Assembly: GCA_002559145.1 (NCBI GenBank)
Contig: NTXX01000010.1
Span: 350 to 64,349 of the forward strand
DNA from: Bacillus sp. AFS006103
GTDB lineage: Bacteria; Bacillota; Bacilli; Bacillales; Cytobacillaceae
DNA length: 64,000 nt
Direction: 5' to 3'
Shown one piece after another: positions 1-7,529 of the stretch. The position numbers were made by a program, and so were the translations under genes. Under the pieces are notes generated by a model. It did no database searches and was not told the origin of the DNA. It worked only from the letters and a program-made list of their open reading frames with translations. Positions within the stretch are counted from its first letter, which is position 1; each line of letters starts with the position of its first letter.

Positions 1-36
1 CTCAGTTGGAGCGCTCCAGGCCATACGCCGCTGAAC

Positions 37-58
37 GGGCGCTTGCGCCTTTTGTTCT
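37..58 (+). terminator. Terminator-like GC hairpin at the window edge
   Basis: GGCGC and GCGCC flank a TT turn and are followed by TTTTGTTCT. It may end a gene outside the window. This GC-rich string, ending in CGCCTTTTGTTCT, also resembles the tail of an interspersed Bacillaceae intergenic repeat. Only the last 60 bases are visible, so the two readings cannot be separated. Confidence 0.4.
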
Positions 59-107
59 GAATTTTATTGCTTTATGGATATCTTAACTTAGGTGATTTTC
101 CTATGTT

Positions 108-275
108 TAAGAATGATGAATCTATTCGTTACTCTGATTGATGGTAGAACTCTTGTATAGTAACGAATAAAGGCTATTCGTGCCCATCAGAAATGAAAAA
201 GAATTATAATGGTAACGAATAGATATGATTCGTGCTCCTCGGTGTTGAAAATTCTTAAAAAGGGTAATGAATATT
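108..275. repeat. Degenerate 52-bp tandem repeat, about 3 units
   Basis: GTAACGAATA starts at 160 and 212, and GTAATGAATA at 264. ATTCGT starts at 124, 176 and 228. Both series have an exact 52-bp period, so units of 52 bp sit at about 108-159, 160-211 and 212-263, with a partial fourth. The first unit is the most decayed. No coding frame is evident. The rest of 1-371 holds nothing else recognisable beyond the upstream region of the next gene. Confidence 0.6.
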
Positions 276-374
276 TCCCTAGTCCCCCATTGTTCCCCTT
301 ATTCCAAATGATCAGTAACTAATGTAAGATATATCCTATACTACATTTTTTTAATAGAAAGGTAGATTCAATTG

Positions 375-698
375 ATGAACGGAAAAACTTTGTTTATTGC
401 AGGGCATGCCCGGTTACCCCAAGGGATCGCAGCAAAAAGTGTATTTGAAACATTGACGATTACTGCTGAAATTGATAGAAAATATGGGGTCATACTCGAG
501 GCCTCTTGTACATTGGCTACCGAACATGCCCGCGAATTTGTTGGCCAGGTATTAAGGGGGATGAGTTTAAACGACGGTATTGATGAAGCAATCGCTGCGC
601 TGCAAATGTATTACCGTGGGAAGGCTGCTAATGCTTTGGTGGCGGCGTTAAAAGATCTAGATCTCCATTATCAGCAAATCAAATCTACTGAAAAGTAA
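375..698 (+). CDS. DUF3870 domain protein
   Basis: Short soluble protein of 107 residues beginning MNGKTLFIAGHARLPQG, the typical start of the DUF3870 family; its biochemical role is unknown. An AGAAAGG ribosome site at 356-362 serves either the in-frame TTG at 372 or the ATG at 375; the ATG gives the usual family N terminus. It precedes a CoA-transferase and an acyl-CoA dehydrogenase in the same direction, so a link to CoA-thioester metabolism is possible, but the 245-bp gap argues against tight coupling. There is no signal peptide or membrane segment. Confidence 0.7.
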   Translation: MNGKTLFIAGHARLPQGIAAKSVFETLTITAEIDRKYGVILEASCTLATEHAREFVGQVLRGMSLNDGIDEAIAALQMYYRGKAANALVAALKDLDLHYQQIKSTEK

Positions 699-943
699 TT
701 GTTGAAAAATTCTAATTATTGGTATATAGTTAGAATAACAACTGGGTGACGGCAAAGTCCTTGCTGCATGACCAGATGATCGTATGAAAAAATGATTATA
801 TTAAAATTGACTATATTCACTTGAATTTCCTTTGCGGGAAGACGAGCTATGAGTAGGAGTCAGTAAATCAATCAATGGGATATTTCATTGTTTGTTTTGC
901 TGGCTCCTTTTTGTTTTTTTATAGTCGGAAAGAGGTGATAAGT

Positions 944-2131
944 GTGAAAGGGGCACTTGATGGAATCCGAATTTTGGATGCTTCACGCGTACTTGCAGGA
1001 CCATTTTGCTCTATGATTCTCGGGGACTTGGGAGCAGAAGTAATAAAGATTGAACACTATGCTTCAGGTGATGAAACAAGAGGCTGGGGGCCACCGTTTG
1101 TAAATGGAGAAAGTGCGTATTATCTATGTGCCAATCGGAATAAACAGAGTATGACACTTAATCTTAAATCAGAAGAGGGAAAAGAAATTTTTGCCAAACT
1201 GGCTTCAAACAGCGATGTCGTGATTCAGAACTTTAAATCTGGAACACTTGAAAAAATGGGTTTAGGATATTCGCAGCTAAAAGTCAATAACCCCGGGATG
1301 ATTATGGCCTCCATTACGGGGTTTGGGTCAACGGGTCCTTATAAGGATTTACCTGGCTATGATTATATCATTCAAGCGATGAGTGGGCTGATGAGTATCA
1401 CTGGTGAACCTGATGGGAGCCCGGTTAAAGTCGGTGTGGCAATCGCAGATGTTTTAACGGGATTATATACCTGTATAGGAATATTAGCGGCTTTACAGCA
1501 TCGAAACGAGACTGGAGAAGGACAGGAAATTGATATTTCACTGCTGGATTGCCAGGTCTCCTCATTAATTAACGTGGCGAGTAATTATTTATGTAGTGGT
1601 GCGATTCCAAAGCGAATGGGGAATCGGCACCCCAATATTTCCCCATATCAGGTGTTTAAGACCAAGGACGGGGAGCTTGTCATTGCCGTAGGAAATGATC
1701 AGCAGTTTAAGCAATTTGTTGCTGTTTTGGGTCGACCTGAATTAGCGGAAATGGAAGAATTTATTCATAATGAACAGCGTCTAAAGAACACCGATAAACT
1801 GATTGCCATTTGTGAAGAACTGCTTTCAAAAAAGCCGAAAAATGAATGGAAAGAACGATTAGATGCAGCAGGGGTTCCGAATGGCCCAATCAACACCATT
1901 GCTGAAATGTTTGAAGATCCACAGATAAAGGAGCGAGAGATGATAGTAGAAATGGAGCATCCATTAATTGATAAACTTCAATTAACGGGCTCACCGTTGA
2001 AGCTATCACAAACACCAGTAACGATGAGGAGACATCCCCCAATGTTTGGCGAACACACAGAAACATTATTAGAGAGCATTGGATACAATTCCGAAGAAAT
2101 ATCTAGTTTAAAACAAAAAAATATTATTTAG
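944..2131 (+). CDS. CaiB/BaiF (class III) CoA-transferase
   Basis: Moves CoA between carboxylic acids; the acid here is unknown. The protein has the family pattern: N-terminal GIRILDASRVLAGPFCSMILGDLGAEVIKIE, split here as GIRILDASRVLAGP near residue 5 and LGDLGAEVIKIE near residue 27, and the LPGYDYIIQA region carrying the conserved Asp. GTG at 944 is chosen because AGAGGTG at 931-937 sits 6 bases upstream; the frame stays open to an ATG at 875 whose product would begin with an odd hydrophobic tail. About 395 residues, normal length. The acyl-CoA dehydrogenase starts 13 bases later, so the two form an operon, probably for catabolism of a carboxylic acid via its CoA ester. Confidence 0.85.
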   Translation: MKGALDGIRILDASRVLAGPFCSMILGDLGAEVIKIEHYASGDETRGWGPPFVNGESAYYLCANRNKQSMTLNLKSEEGKEIFAKLASNSDVVIQNFKSGTLEKMGLGYSQLKVNNPGMIMASITGFGSTGPYKDLPGYDYIIQAMSGLMSITGEPDGSPVKVGVAIADVLTGLYTCIGILAALQHRNETGEGQEIDISLLDCQVSSLINVASNYLCSGAIPKRMGNRHPNISPYQVFKTKDGELVIAVGNDQQFKQFVAVLGRPELAEMEEFIHNEQRLKNTDKLIAICEELLSKKPKNEWKERLDAAGVPNGPINTIAEMFEDPQIKEREMIVEMEHPLIDKLQLTGSPLKLSQTPVTMRRHPPMFGEHTETLLESIGYNSEEISSLKQKNII

Positions 2132-2144
2132 GAGGAACTATTAA

Positions 2145-3356
2145 ATGATGAACTTCGAATTAACAGATGAGCAGCAAAGTGTTAAAGAAATGGTTAGAAA
2201 ATTTGTCGATAAGGAAATCATTCCAAATATTCAGGAGTGGGATCGCCAAGGTCATTTTGAACCTGCGATTTTGAAAAAATTGGCGGATTTGCAAGTCATG
2301 GGTGTTTGTATCCCTGAAGAGTATGGCGGAGCTGGCATGGATTATAATACTCTGGCTATTGTATGTGAGGAACTAGAACGAGGAGATACTGCCTATCGGA
2401 CAGCCGTTTCTGTTCATACAGGGTTAAATAGTATGACGCTATTGCAATGGGGATCTGAACAACAAAAACAAAAGTATTTAGTCTCTCAAGCACAAGGGCA
2501 CAAAATTGGTGCTTTCGGATTAACAGAACCGAATGCAGGGTCTGACGTGGCTGCGATGAATACAACTGCTGCTAGAAAGGGAGATTACTATATTCTGAAT
2601 GGGTCTAAAACATGGATTTCTCTCTGTGATGTTGCCGACCATTTCTTGATTTTTGCCAAAACAGACCATGATATTGGGCATAAAGGAATCACTGCATTTA
2701 TTGTAGAGCGTAGTTTTGAAGGGGTTGAAACGAAGGCGATCAAGGGTAAGTTGGGTATTCGCGCAGGAAATACTGGAGAAGTATTTTTAACCGATGTAAA
2801 AGTACCTATTGAGAACAGATTGGGTGAAGAAGGCGAAGGGTTTAAAATTGCCATGGCCGCACTAGATAATGGTCGATTTACAGTAGCTGCAGGAGCAGTT
2901 GGTTTAATAGAAGCCAGCCTTGAAGCAAGCCTAAAGTATTGCCATGAACGAAAAACATTTGGAAAAGAAATTGGAAGACACCAGCTTGTACAGCAAATGA
3001 TCGCGAAAATGAGTGCAAATCTTGAGATTTCTAGACTCTTAGTTTTTAAAGCGGGTTGGTTAAAGAATCAGGGGAAACGAAATACCCAGGAGACATCACT
3101 TGCTAAGTGGATTTCCTGTAATGCTGCTTTTGATGCAGCAAATGATGCCGTTCAAATCCATGGGGCCTATGGATATTCCGATGAATATCCAGTAGAACGC
3201 TTTTTGAGGAACTCCAAAGCTCCAGTCATCTATGAAGGTACGAGAGAAATCCATACGATTATGCAAGGAGAATATGCTTTAGGTTATAGGGAAGATAAAC
3301 CGCTTCGTGAACAATTGCCTGCATGGCCTTTTGAACAAGTTTCCGTAACTAAGTAG
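2145..3356 (+). CDS. Acyl-CoA dehydrogenase
   Basis: FAD-dependent alpha,beta-desaturase of acyl-CoA, 403 residues. Visible motifs are FGLTEPNAGSDVAAM (FAD/substrate binding), the FTVAAGAVGL helix, and YEGTREIH near residue 363, whose Glu is the catalytic base position in short- and medium-chain enzymes. GGAGG at 2131-2135 is 9 bases before the first of two adjacent ATGs. It follows the CoA-transferase by 13 bases and is closed by a strong terminator. The pair resembles acid-activation plus dehydrogenation modules (such as glutarate-type degradation), but the substrate cannot be read from sequence. Confidence 0.88.
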   Translation: MMNFELTDEQQSVKEMVRKFVDKEIIPNIQEWDRQGHFEPAILKKLADLQVMGVCIPEEYGGAGMDYNTLAIVCEELERGDTAYRTAVSVHTGLNSMTLLQWGSEQQKQKYLVSQAQGHKIGAFGLTEPNAGSDVAAMNTTAARKGDYYILNGSKTWISLCDVADHFLIFAKTDHDIGHKGITAFIVERSFEGVETKAIKGKLGIRAGNTGEVFLTDVKVPIENRLGEEGEGFKIAMAALDNGRFTVAAGAVGLIEASLEASLKYCHERKTFGKEIGRHQLVQQMIAKMSANLEISRLLVFKAGWLKNQGKRNTQETSLAKWISCNAAFDAANDAVQIHGAYGYSDEYPVERFLRNSKAPVIYEGTREIHTIMQGEYALGYREDKPLREQLPAWPFEQVSVTK

Positions 3357-3375
3357 TTGCTAGGAGTATAAATTG

Positions 3376-3403
3376 AAAAAACCGGTCATTGACCGGTTTT
3401 TTC
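3376..3403 (+). terminator. Intrinsic terminator after acyl-CoA dehydrogenase
   Basis: AAAACCGGTC and GACCGGTTTT form a perfect stem around ATT, followed by a T run. It ends the CoA-transferase/dehydrogenase operon 20 bases after the stop codon. Confidence 0.9.
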
Positions 3404-3476
3404 AGCTTAAAGAAATAGAGTAGTGTTGTAAGATTTTTTTATAATAAAAAAATTCGACAAAATATGCGTTTTTCCC

Positions 3477-3505
3477 TTGACGATGTTAAAAATAGTGTGT
3501 AATAT
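3477..3505 (+). promoter_or_regulatory. Sigma-A promoter of tRNA-Gly
   Basis: TTGACG at 3477-3482 and TAATAT at 3500-3505 are 17 bp apart, 37 bp before the tRNA. A single Spo0A-type box, TTCGACA, lies at 3453-3459, but one 7-mer is expected by chance in this much sequence. Confidence 0.75.
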
Positions 3506-3542
3506 TGAAAAGGTCAGTTGATGACATTAATATTAATCCTTT

Positions 3543-3616
3543 GCGGGTGTAGTTTAGTGGTAAAACCTCAGCCTTCCAAGCTGATGATGAGAGTTCGATT
3601 CTCTTCACCCGCTCCA
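3543..3616 (+). tRNA. tRNA-Gly, anticodon TCC
   Basis: 74-nt cloverleaf with encoded CCA. The acceptor arms GCGGGTG (3543-3549) and CACCCGC (3606-3612) pair, the anticodon stem TCAGC/GCTGA encloses the loop CTTCCAA, and the T arm contains TTCGATT. The anticodon TCC at 3575-3577 reads GGA codons and probably other GGN by wobble. It is a lone tRNA with its own promoter and terminator, not part of a cluster. Confidence 0.97.
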
Positions 3617-3629
3617 TACATACTAACTA

Positions 3630-3675
3630 ACGCAGTGTATCGTTACATAGGAGAACGATGCATTGCGTTTTTTCC
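3630..3675 (+). terminator. Terminator of tRNA-Gly
   Basis: ACGCAGTGTATCGTT at 3630-3644 pairs, with two G-U pairs, with AACGATGCATTGCGT ending near 3668. A run of six T follows. Confidence 0.88.
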
Positions 3676-3757
3676 TATTTTATTTTGGAATAAAACATAT
3701 AAATGTTAAAACAAATATCCATGTCGTTCATTCTAGTTAAGAAGGGAGGTTCACTCT

Positions 3758-4888
3758 ATGAATTTATACAAGCTAAAGGAAGAATTAATTGAATATAGTA
3801 AAAAAATTGGAATTGATAAAATTGGTTTTACGACCGCTGACACGTTCACTGAATTGAAAAATCGATTAGTAAGACAGCAGGAGCTCAATTTCCAATCAGG
3901 ATTTGAAGAACCAGATATTGAGAAAAGAGTGACCCCTTCATTATTATTAGAGGAACCACGTTCGATCATTGCCATTGCGATTGCCTATCCTTCAAAAATG
4001 AATCACCGCGTAGAAAGTAAAAAGGGTGAGAGAAGAGGGATTTTCAGCAGGGCCTCATGGGGTCTTGATTATCATTATGCTCTAAAGGATCGCTTAAATA
4101 AACTTGAGGAGTTTATCTTAGCAAGAATGCCGGAAGCTCGGTTAAAATCAATGGTCGATACTGGGGAACTCTCTGACCGCGCTGTGGCAGAGCGAGCAGG
4201 AATTGGCTGGAGCGGGAAGAATTGTGCGATTATTACACCTGAGTTTGGGTCCTATGTATATCTTGGAGAAATGATTACGAGTATTCCTTTTGAACCGGAT
4301 ACCCCGATTGAAGACCAATGCGGGTCGTGCACCAAGTGTTTGGATGCATGTCCAACAGGGGCATTGGTTCAAGGCGGACAAATAAATGCACAGCGTTGTA
4401 TATCTTTTTTAACCCAAACAAAAACATTTATCCCCGAGGAGTTTAGAGATAAAATTGGTAATCGTGTCTATGGCTGCGATTCCTGCCAAACTGCATGTCC
4501 GGTTAACAAGGGGAAGCACTTTCATTTCCATGAGGAACTTGAAGCGGATCCTGATATTGCCAAACCGCTGTTAAAGCCAATCTTAAAATTAAGCAATCGG
4601 GAATTTAAAGCTAAATTTGGAAACATAGCTGGTTCTTGGAGAGGGAAGAAACCCATTCAGCGGAATGCGATCATTGCGCTGGCACATTTTAAGGATGAGA
4701 CTGCGATTCCTGATTTAGTTGAAGTTTTGGAAAACGAGGGAAGTCCGGTTTCAAGAGGAACAGCTGCTTGGGCCTTGGGCAAAATTGGCGGTGAAACAGC
4801 CTTTTCTGCACTTGAAAGGGCTCAAGCGCATGAAAAAGATCCTGAAGTACAAAATGAAATAGAAAAAGGTTTAAGTTTTTATAGGTAA
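3758..4888 (+). CDS. queG: Epoxyqueuosine reductase QueG
   Basis: Cobalamin-dependent iron-sulfur enzyme that reduces epoxyqueuosine to queuosine at tRNA position 34. The 376 residues include a catalytic Asp in VDTGELSDR (near 134). Two 4Fe-4S cysteine sets are visible: CGSCTKCLDACP at 188-199, with Cys214 between, and CDSCQTACP at 240-248. HEAT-type repeats fill the last 75 residues (DLVEVLENEGSPVSRGTAAW and following). GGGAGG lies 8-13 bases before the ATG. B. subtilis yhbA is the equivalent, and the next genes keep the same order. Confidence 0.93.
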   Translation: MNLYKLKEELIEYSKKIGIDKIGFTTADTFTELKNRLVRQQELNFQSGFEEPDIEKRVTPSLLLEEPRSIIAIAIAYPSKMNHRVESKKGERRGIFSRASWGLDYHYALKDRLNKLEEFILARMPEARLKSMVDTGELSDRAVAERAGIGWSGKNCAIITPEFGSYVYLGEMITSIPFEPDTPIEDQCGSCTKCLDACPTGALVQGGQINAQRCISFLTQTKTFIPEEFRDKIGNRVYGCDSCQTACPVNKGKHFHFHEELEADPDIAKPLLKPILKLSNREFKAKFGNIAGSWRGKKPIQRNAIIALAHFKDETAIPDLVEVLENEGSPVSRGTAAWALGKIGGETAFSALERAQAHEKDPEVQNEIEKGLSFYR

Positions 4889-4973
4889 AAATGAGCGAAC
4901 TCAAGTAGTTCGCTTATTTTTTTTGATTAAACCCGGCCTTCTTTCATATGTATGAAAGAAAGGGGTGGAGAGT

Positions 4974-5846
4974 ATGCTTCATTTAATTCAAGATTTATTT
5001 GAAAAGAGAGTAAATCAATTTGTTTCCGATAAAAGAACACATAAAGTATTTTTTCCAAAGGCTGAACAGAAACAAAGTGCATTATCAAAAAGGGATGCAG
5101 AAATTGTCAAGGTTAAAGCGGCAGGTCGAATAATAGAGATGAATGAAGAGGAAGAATTTCAAACGGTAAAATATCAAGCCCATTATCAATATTTAATTAA
5201 GCAAAAAGAGATGCTTTACATGGAAGAAGAAATAGAAGAAAGATTAGCAAAGTTTTATAAAAAGGCTTTAGTAATGGATGAGGAAATTAACCCTTATGAG
5301 TATCAAAAATCTCCTCCACTGCCAACTACACTGAACTTAGAGGAGACGGATGAGCGATTAAGCTTTCAATACGATCGTTTAAAAGCTGTGCAGTATGCAG
5401 AACGGTGGTGGAATAGCTATAATCCTTTGTATATAAAATTTGAAAATGATTGCACCAACTTTATCTCGCAATGCCTTCATATAGGCGGGGCACCGATGAG
5501 AGGTTATCCCGTCCAGGGTTCAGGCTGGTGGCTCCAAAATAAAAAATGGAGCTATAGCTGGGCAGTGGCAAATTCTTTAAAGCTATACTTTGCTCTTTCA
5601 AAGAGTGGTTTACATGCAAGGGAAGTCAGCAGCCCTGATCAATTGTTATTAGGCGATGTTATTTGTTACGATTTTGAAGGGGATGGCCGGTTTAATCATA
5701 ATACAATTGTAACGGGTAAAGATGCAGACGGAATGCCGTTAGTGAATGCCCATACGTATAATAGCCGGATGAGGTACTGGGCGTATGAAGATTCATCTGC
5801 CTATACACCTAATATAAAATATAAGTTTTATACAATCCTTGGTTAA
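4974..5846 (+). CDS. Amidase_6-domain protein (YhbB-like)
   Basis: 290-residue protein with a C-terminal Amidase_6 (putative peptidase/amidase) domain. The motif NDCTNFISQCLHIGG near residue 160 supplies the presumed catalytic Cys, and FNHNTIVTG and NAHTYN the histidines. The first 110 residues are charged and helical with no signal peptide, so a cytosolic or mother-cell role is likely. ATG 4974 is preferred over GTG 4965 because the AAAGGGGTGG ribosome site would overlap the GTG. It lies between queG and trmL as yhbB does in B. subtilis. The substrate is unknown. Confidence 0.75.
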   Translation: MLHLIQDLFEKRVNQFVSDKRTHKVFFPKAEQKQSALSKRDAEIVKVKAAGRIIEMNEEEEFQTVKYQAHYQYLIKQKEMLYMEEEIEERLAKFYKKALVMDEEINPYEYQKSPPLPTTLNLEETDERLSFQYDRLKAVQYAERWWNSYNPLYIKFENDCTNFISQCLHIGGAPMRGYPVQGSGWWLQNKKWSYSWAVANSLKLYFALSKSGLHAREVSSPDQLLLGDVICYDFEGDGRFNHNTIVTGKDADGMPLVNAHTYNSRMRYWAYEDSSAYTPNIKYKFYTILG

Positions 5847-5859
5847 AATTGCATCTTTA

Positions 5860-5887
5860 TTGAAAGGATAAATCCTCGTGGTATAAT
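5860..5887 (+). promoter_or_regulatory. Promoter of trmL
   Basis: TTGAAA (5860-5865) and a perfect TATAAT (5882-5887) are separated by 16 bp, 33 bp before the start codon. Confidence 0.7.
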
Positions 5888-5920
5888 GGCATGTAGAGTT
5901 TTTTACCCGAGGTGAGCAAC

Positions 5921-6394
5921 GTGTCAATAAATGTAGTATTATATCAGCCACAGATTCCTTCCAATACTGGAAATATCGCAAGGACATGTGCAGGAACAGA
6001 TACCAACTTACATTTAATCCGTCCATTAGGGTTTTCGACGGATGATAAAATGTTAAAAAGAGCAGGCTTGGATTATTGGCAATACGTCAATATTGTCTAT
6101 TATGATTCATTAGAGGACTTTTATGAAAAGAATGCTGGCGGTGAATTTTTTTATATAACCAAATTTGGTCAAAAGGCTTTTAGTAGCTTTGATTATAGTA
6201 ATTCAAGCAAAGATTATTTCTTTATCTTTGGACGAGAAACGACAGGACTACCGAAAGATGTCATTGAAAACAATAAAGAAGTCAGCTTAAGGATTCCAAT
6301 GAATGAAAATATTCGTTCCTTAAATCTTTCTAATACAGCTGCCATTCTTATCTATGAGGCGCTGCGTCAACAAAATTATGCGCATCTAAAATAA
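5921..6394 (+). CDS. trmL: tRNA (cytidine(34)-2'-O)-methyltransferase TrmL (CspR)
   Basis: SPOUT-class methyltransferase modifying the wobble nucleotide of tRNA-Leu species, 157 residues. It shows the family N terminus VVLYQPQIPSNTGNIARTC and the SAM-binding knot motifs IFGRETTGLP and LRIPMNENIRSLNLSNTAAI. GTG 5921 is chosen because GAGGTGA at 5909-5915 is 5 bases upstream; the GTG at 5912 lies inside that site. A G-rich/C-rich hairpin followed by TTTT just after the stop (about 6400-6423) may terminate it weakly. Confidence 0.92.
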   Translation: MSINVVLYQPQIPSNTGNIARTCAGTDTNLHLIRPLGFSTDDKMLKRAGLDYWQYVNIVYYDSLEDFYEKNAGGEFFYITKFGQKAFSSFDYSNSSKDYFFIFGRETTGLPKDVIENNKEVSLRIPMNENIRSLNLSNTAAILIYEALRQQNYAHLK

Positions 6395-6450
6395 TGGAAG
6401 GGGGTCCATTAGGCCTCCTTTTGATTAATGGAAAGGAAGTTGGTTTTTTT

Positions 6451-7200
6451 ATGAATGACGTAATTGAAACGATTCTAAACCACCGCTCCCTCCGTCATTT
6501 TGAGGACATGCCCTTAACAGAGGAACAAATCAAAACGATTGTTTCTTGTGCCCAATCAGCGTCTACATCGAGTTTTATTCAGGCCTATTCGATTATTGGT
6601 GTTAAAGACCAAGCGAAAAAGAAAAAATTGGCTGAGATTGCCGGTAACCAGGAATATGTTGAAATAAACGGCCACTTTTTCATTTTTTGTGCGGATCTTA
6701 ATCGTCATTCCATTATTGGGGAGATGGTACAAACAGATGTTACTCCTTCTATCGAAAGTACGGAAAAGTTCATGGTTGCTCTAATAGATGCATCTTTGGC
6801 AGCACAAAACGCCGCAATTGCAGCTGAATCGATGGGTTTGGGAATTTGTTACATAGGTGGAATTCGTAATAATCTTGAGGAGGTTAAAAACCTATTAAAA
6901 ACTCCTGAACGGGTGATTCCTTTGTTTGGACTTGCGGTTGGAGTTCCAACAAAATTGACAGATAAAAAACCAAGGCTACCGTTTGAACATATCTATCATG
7001 AAGATGAATATGAACAAGATAAACAGGTATATGTTAGTCAGCTTCAAAAATACGATGATTTAATTTCAGACTATTACAATGAGCGGACCGAAGGGAAAAG
7101 AAAGGACCGCTGGAGTGCACAAATGGCAAAGATGCTTGATCGAAAGAGCCGGATGTATATGAGGGAATTTGTTCAAAAAAACAAACTGGATCTTAAATAA
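6451..7200 (+). CDS. Oxygen-insensitive NADPH nitroreductase (NfsA/NfrA type)
   Basis: FMN-dependent nitro/flavin reductase family protein, 249 residues, the usual length for the Bacillus NfrA2/NfsA group. FMN-binding features are the N-terminal NHRSLRHFEDMPL (Arg and Ser phosphate contacts), SIIGVKDQAKKKKLAEIAG and AESMGLGICYIGGIRNN. ATG 6451 gives the normal N terminus; an ATG at 6394 would add 19 unrelated residues overlapping the trmL stop. The ribosome site AAAGGA is 13 bases away, rather far. Electron acceptor in vivo is not known. Confidence 0.85.
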   Translation: MNDVIETILNHRSLRHFEDMPLTEEQIKTIVSCAQSASTSSFIQAYSIIGVKDQAKKKKLAEIAGNQEYVEINGHFFIFCADLNRHSIIGEMVQTDVTPSIESTEKFMVALIDASLAAQNAAIAAESMGLGICYIGGIRNNLEEVKNLLKTPERVIPLFGLAVGVPTKLTDKKPRLPFEHIYHEDEYEQDKQVYVSQLQKYDDLISDYYNERTEGKRKDRWSAQMAKMLDRKSRMYMREFVQKNKLDLK

Positions 7201-7228
7201 AAAAAACTGCCAAGCGGCAGTTTTTTTT
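7199..7228. terminator. Shared terminator, nitroreductase / small minus-strand gene
   Basis: AAAACTGCC and GGCAGTTTT surround AAGC, with A runs on one side and T runs on the other, so it can work in both directions. The stop codon of the 30-aa minus-strand peptide is at its edge. Confidence 0.88.
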
Positions 7229-7319
7229 ATTTTGAAGAACCTGGTTTGTCATTATAACCTGATGTTAAGATTGCAGTCAAAAACGTGATCATTACTAATA
7301 TTACGATGAAAGTGTTCAT
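7227..7319 (-). CDS. Small membrane peptide, 30 aa
   Basis: Reading the minus strand from 7319 gives a 30-codon frame starting MNTFIVILVMITFLTAIL, one hydrophobic helix of about 18 residues, followed by a polar tail SGYNDKPGSSK. A GGGGG ribosome site lies 12 bases upstream (7332-7336), and the frame ends at the bidirectional terminator. No family was recognised. The clean start signal, single transmembrane helix and terminator favour a real gene; the wide ribosome-site spacing is the weak point. Confidence 0.55.
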   Translation of the reverse strand: MNTFIVILVMITFLTAILTSGYNDKPGSSK

Positions 7320-7529
7320 GTTTATGTATTGCCCCCTTTGTTATACATTTTTCATTTTTATCACACATATAGTTTTATTATAGCCTATCTTAGAAAAATG
7401 AAAAGAGGAAGATTCTTTTTATTGTAACAAAAAAGATAGACGCTAACTCGTATTGGTTACGCATGTTCAATAGCTTATCAGCATAGAGTATATTAATCGT
7501 CTCTGATTAACCTACAGGGGGAGGGCCTT

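Noticed and set aside
3453-3459. Spo0A control of tRNA-Gly
   Set aside because: A single TTCGACA is expected by chance several times in 64 kb.
3518-3709. 63-codon frame across the tRNA-Gly gene
   Set aside because: It overlaps a clear tRNA and its terminator and has no ribosome site.
7400-7529. Sigma-E promoter of prkA
   Set aside because: CATAGAGT resembles a -10 but no -35 of the right sequence and spacing could be found.
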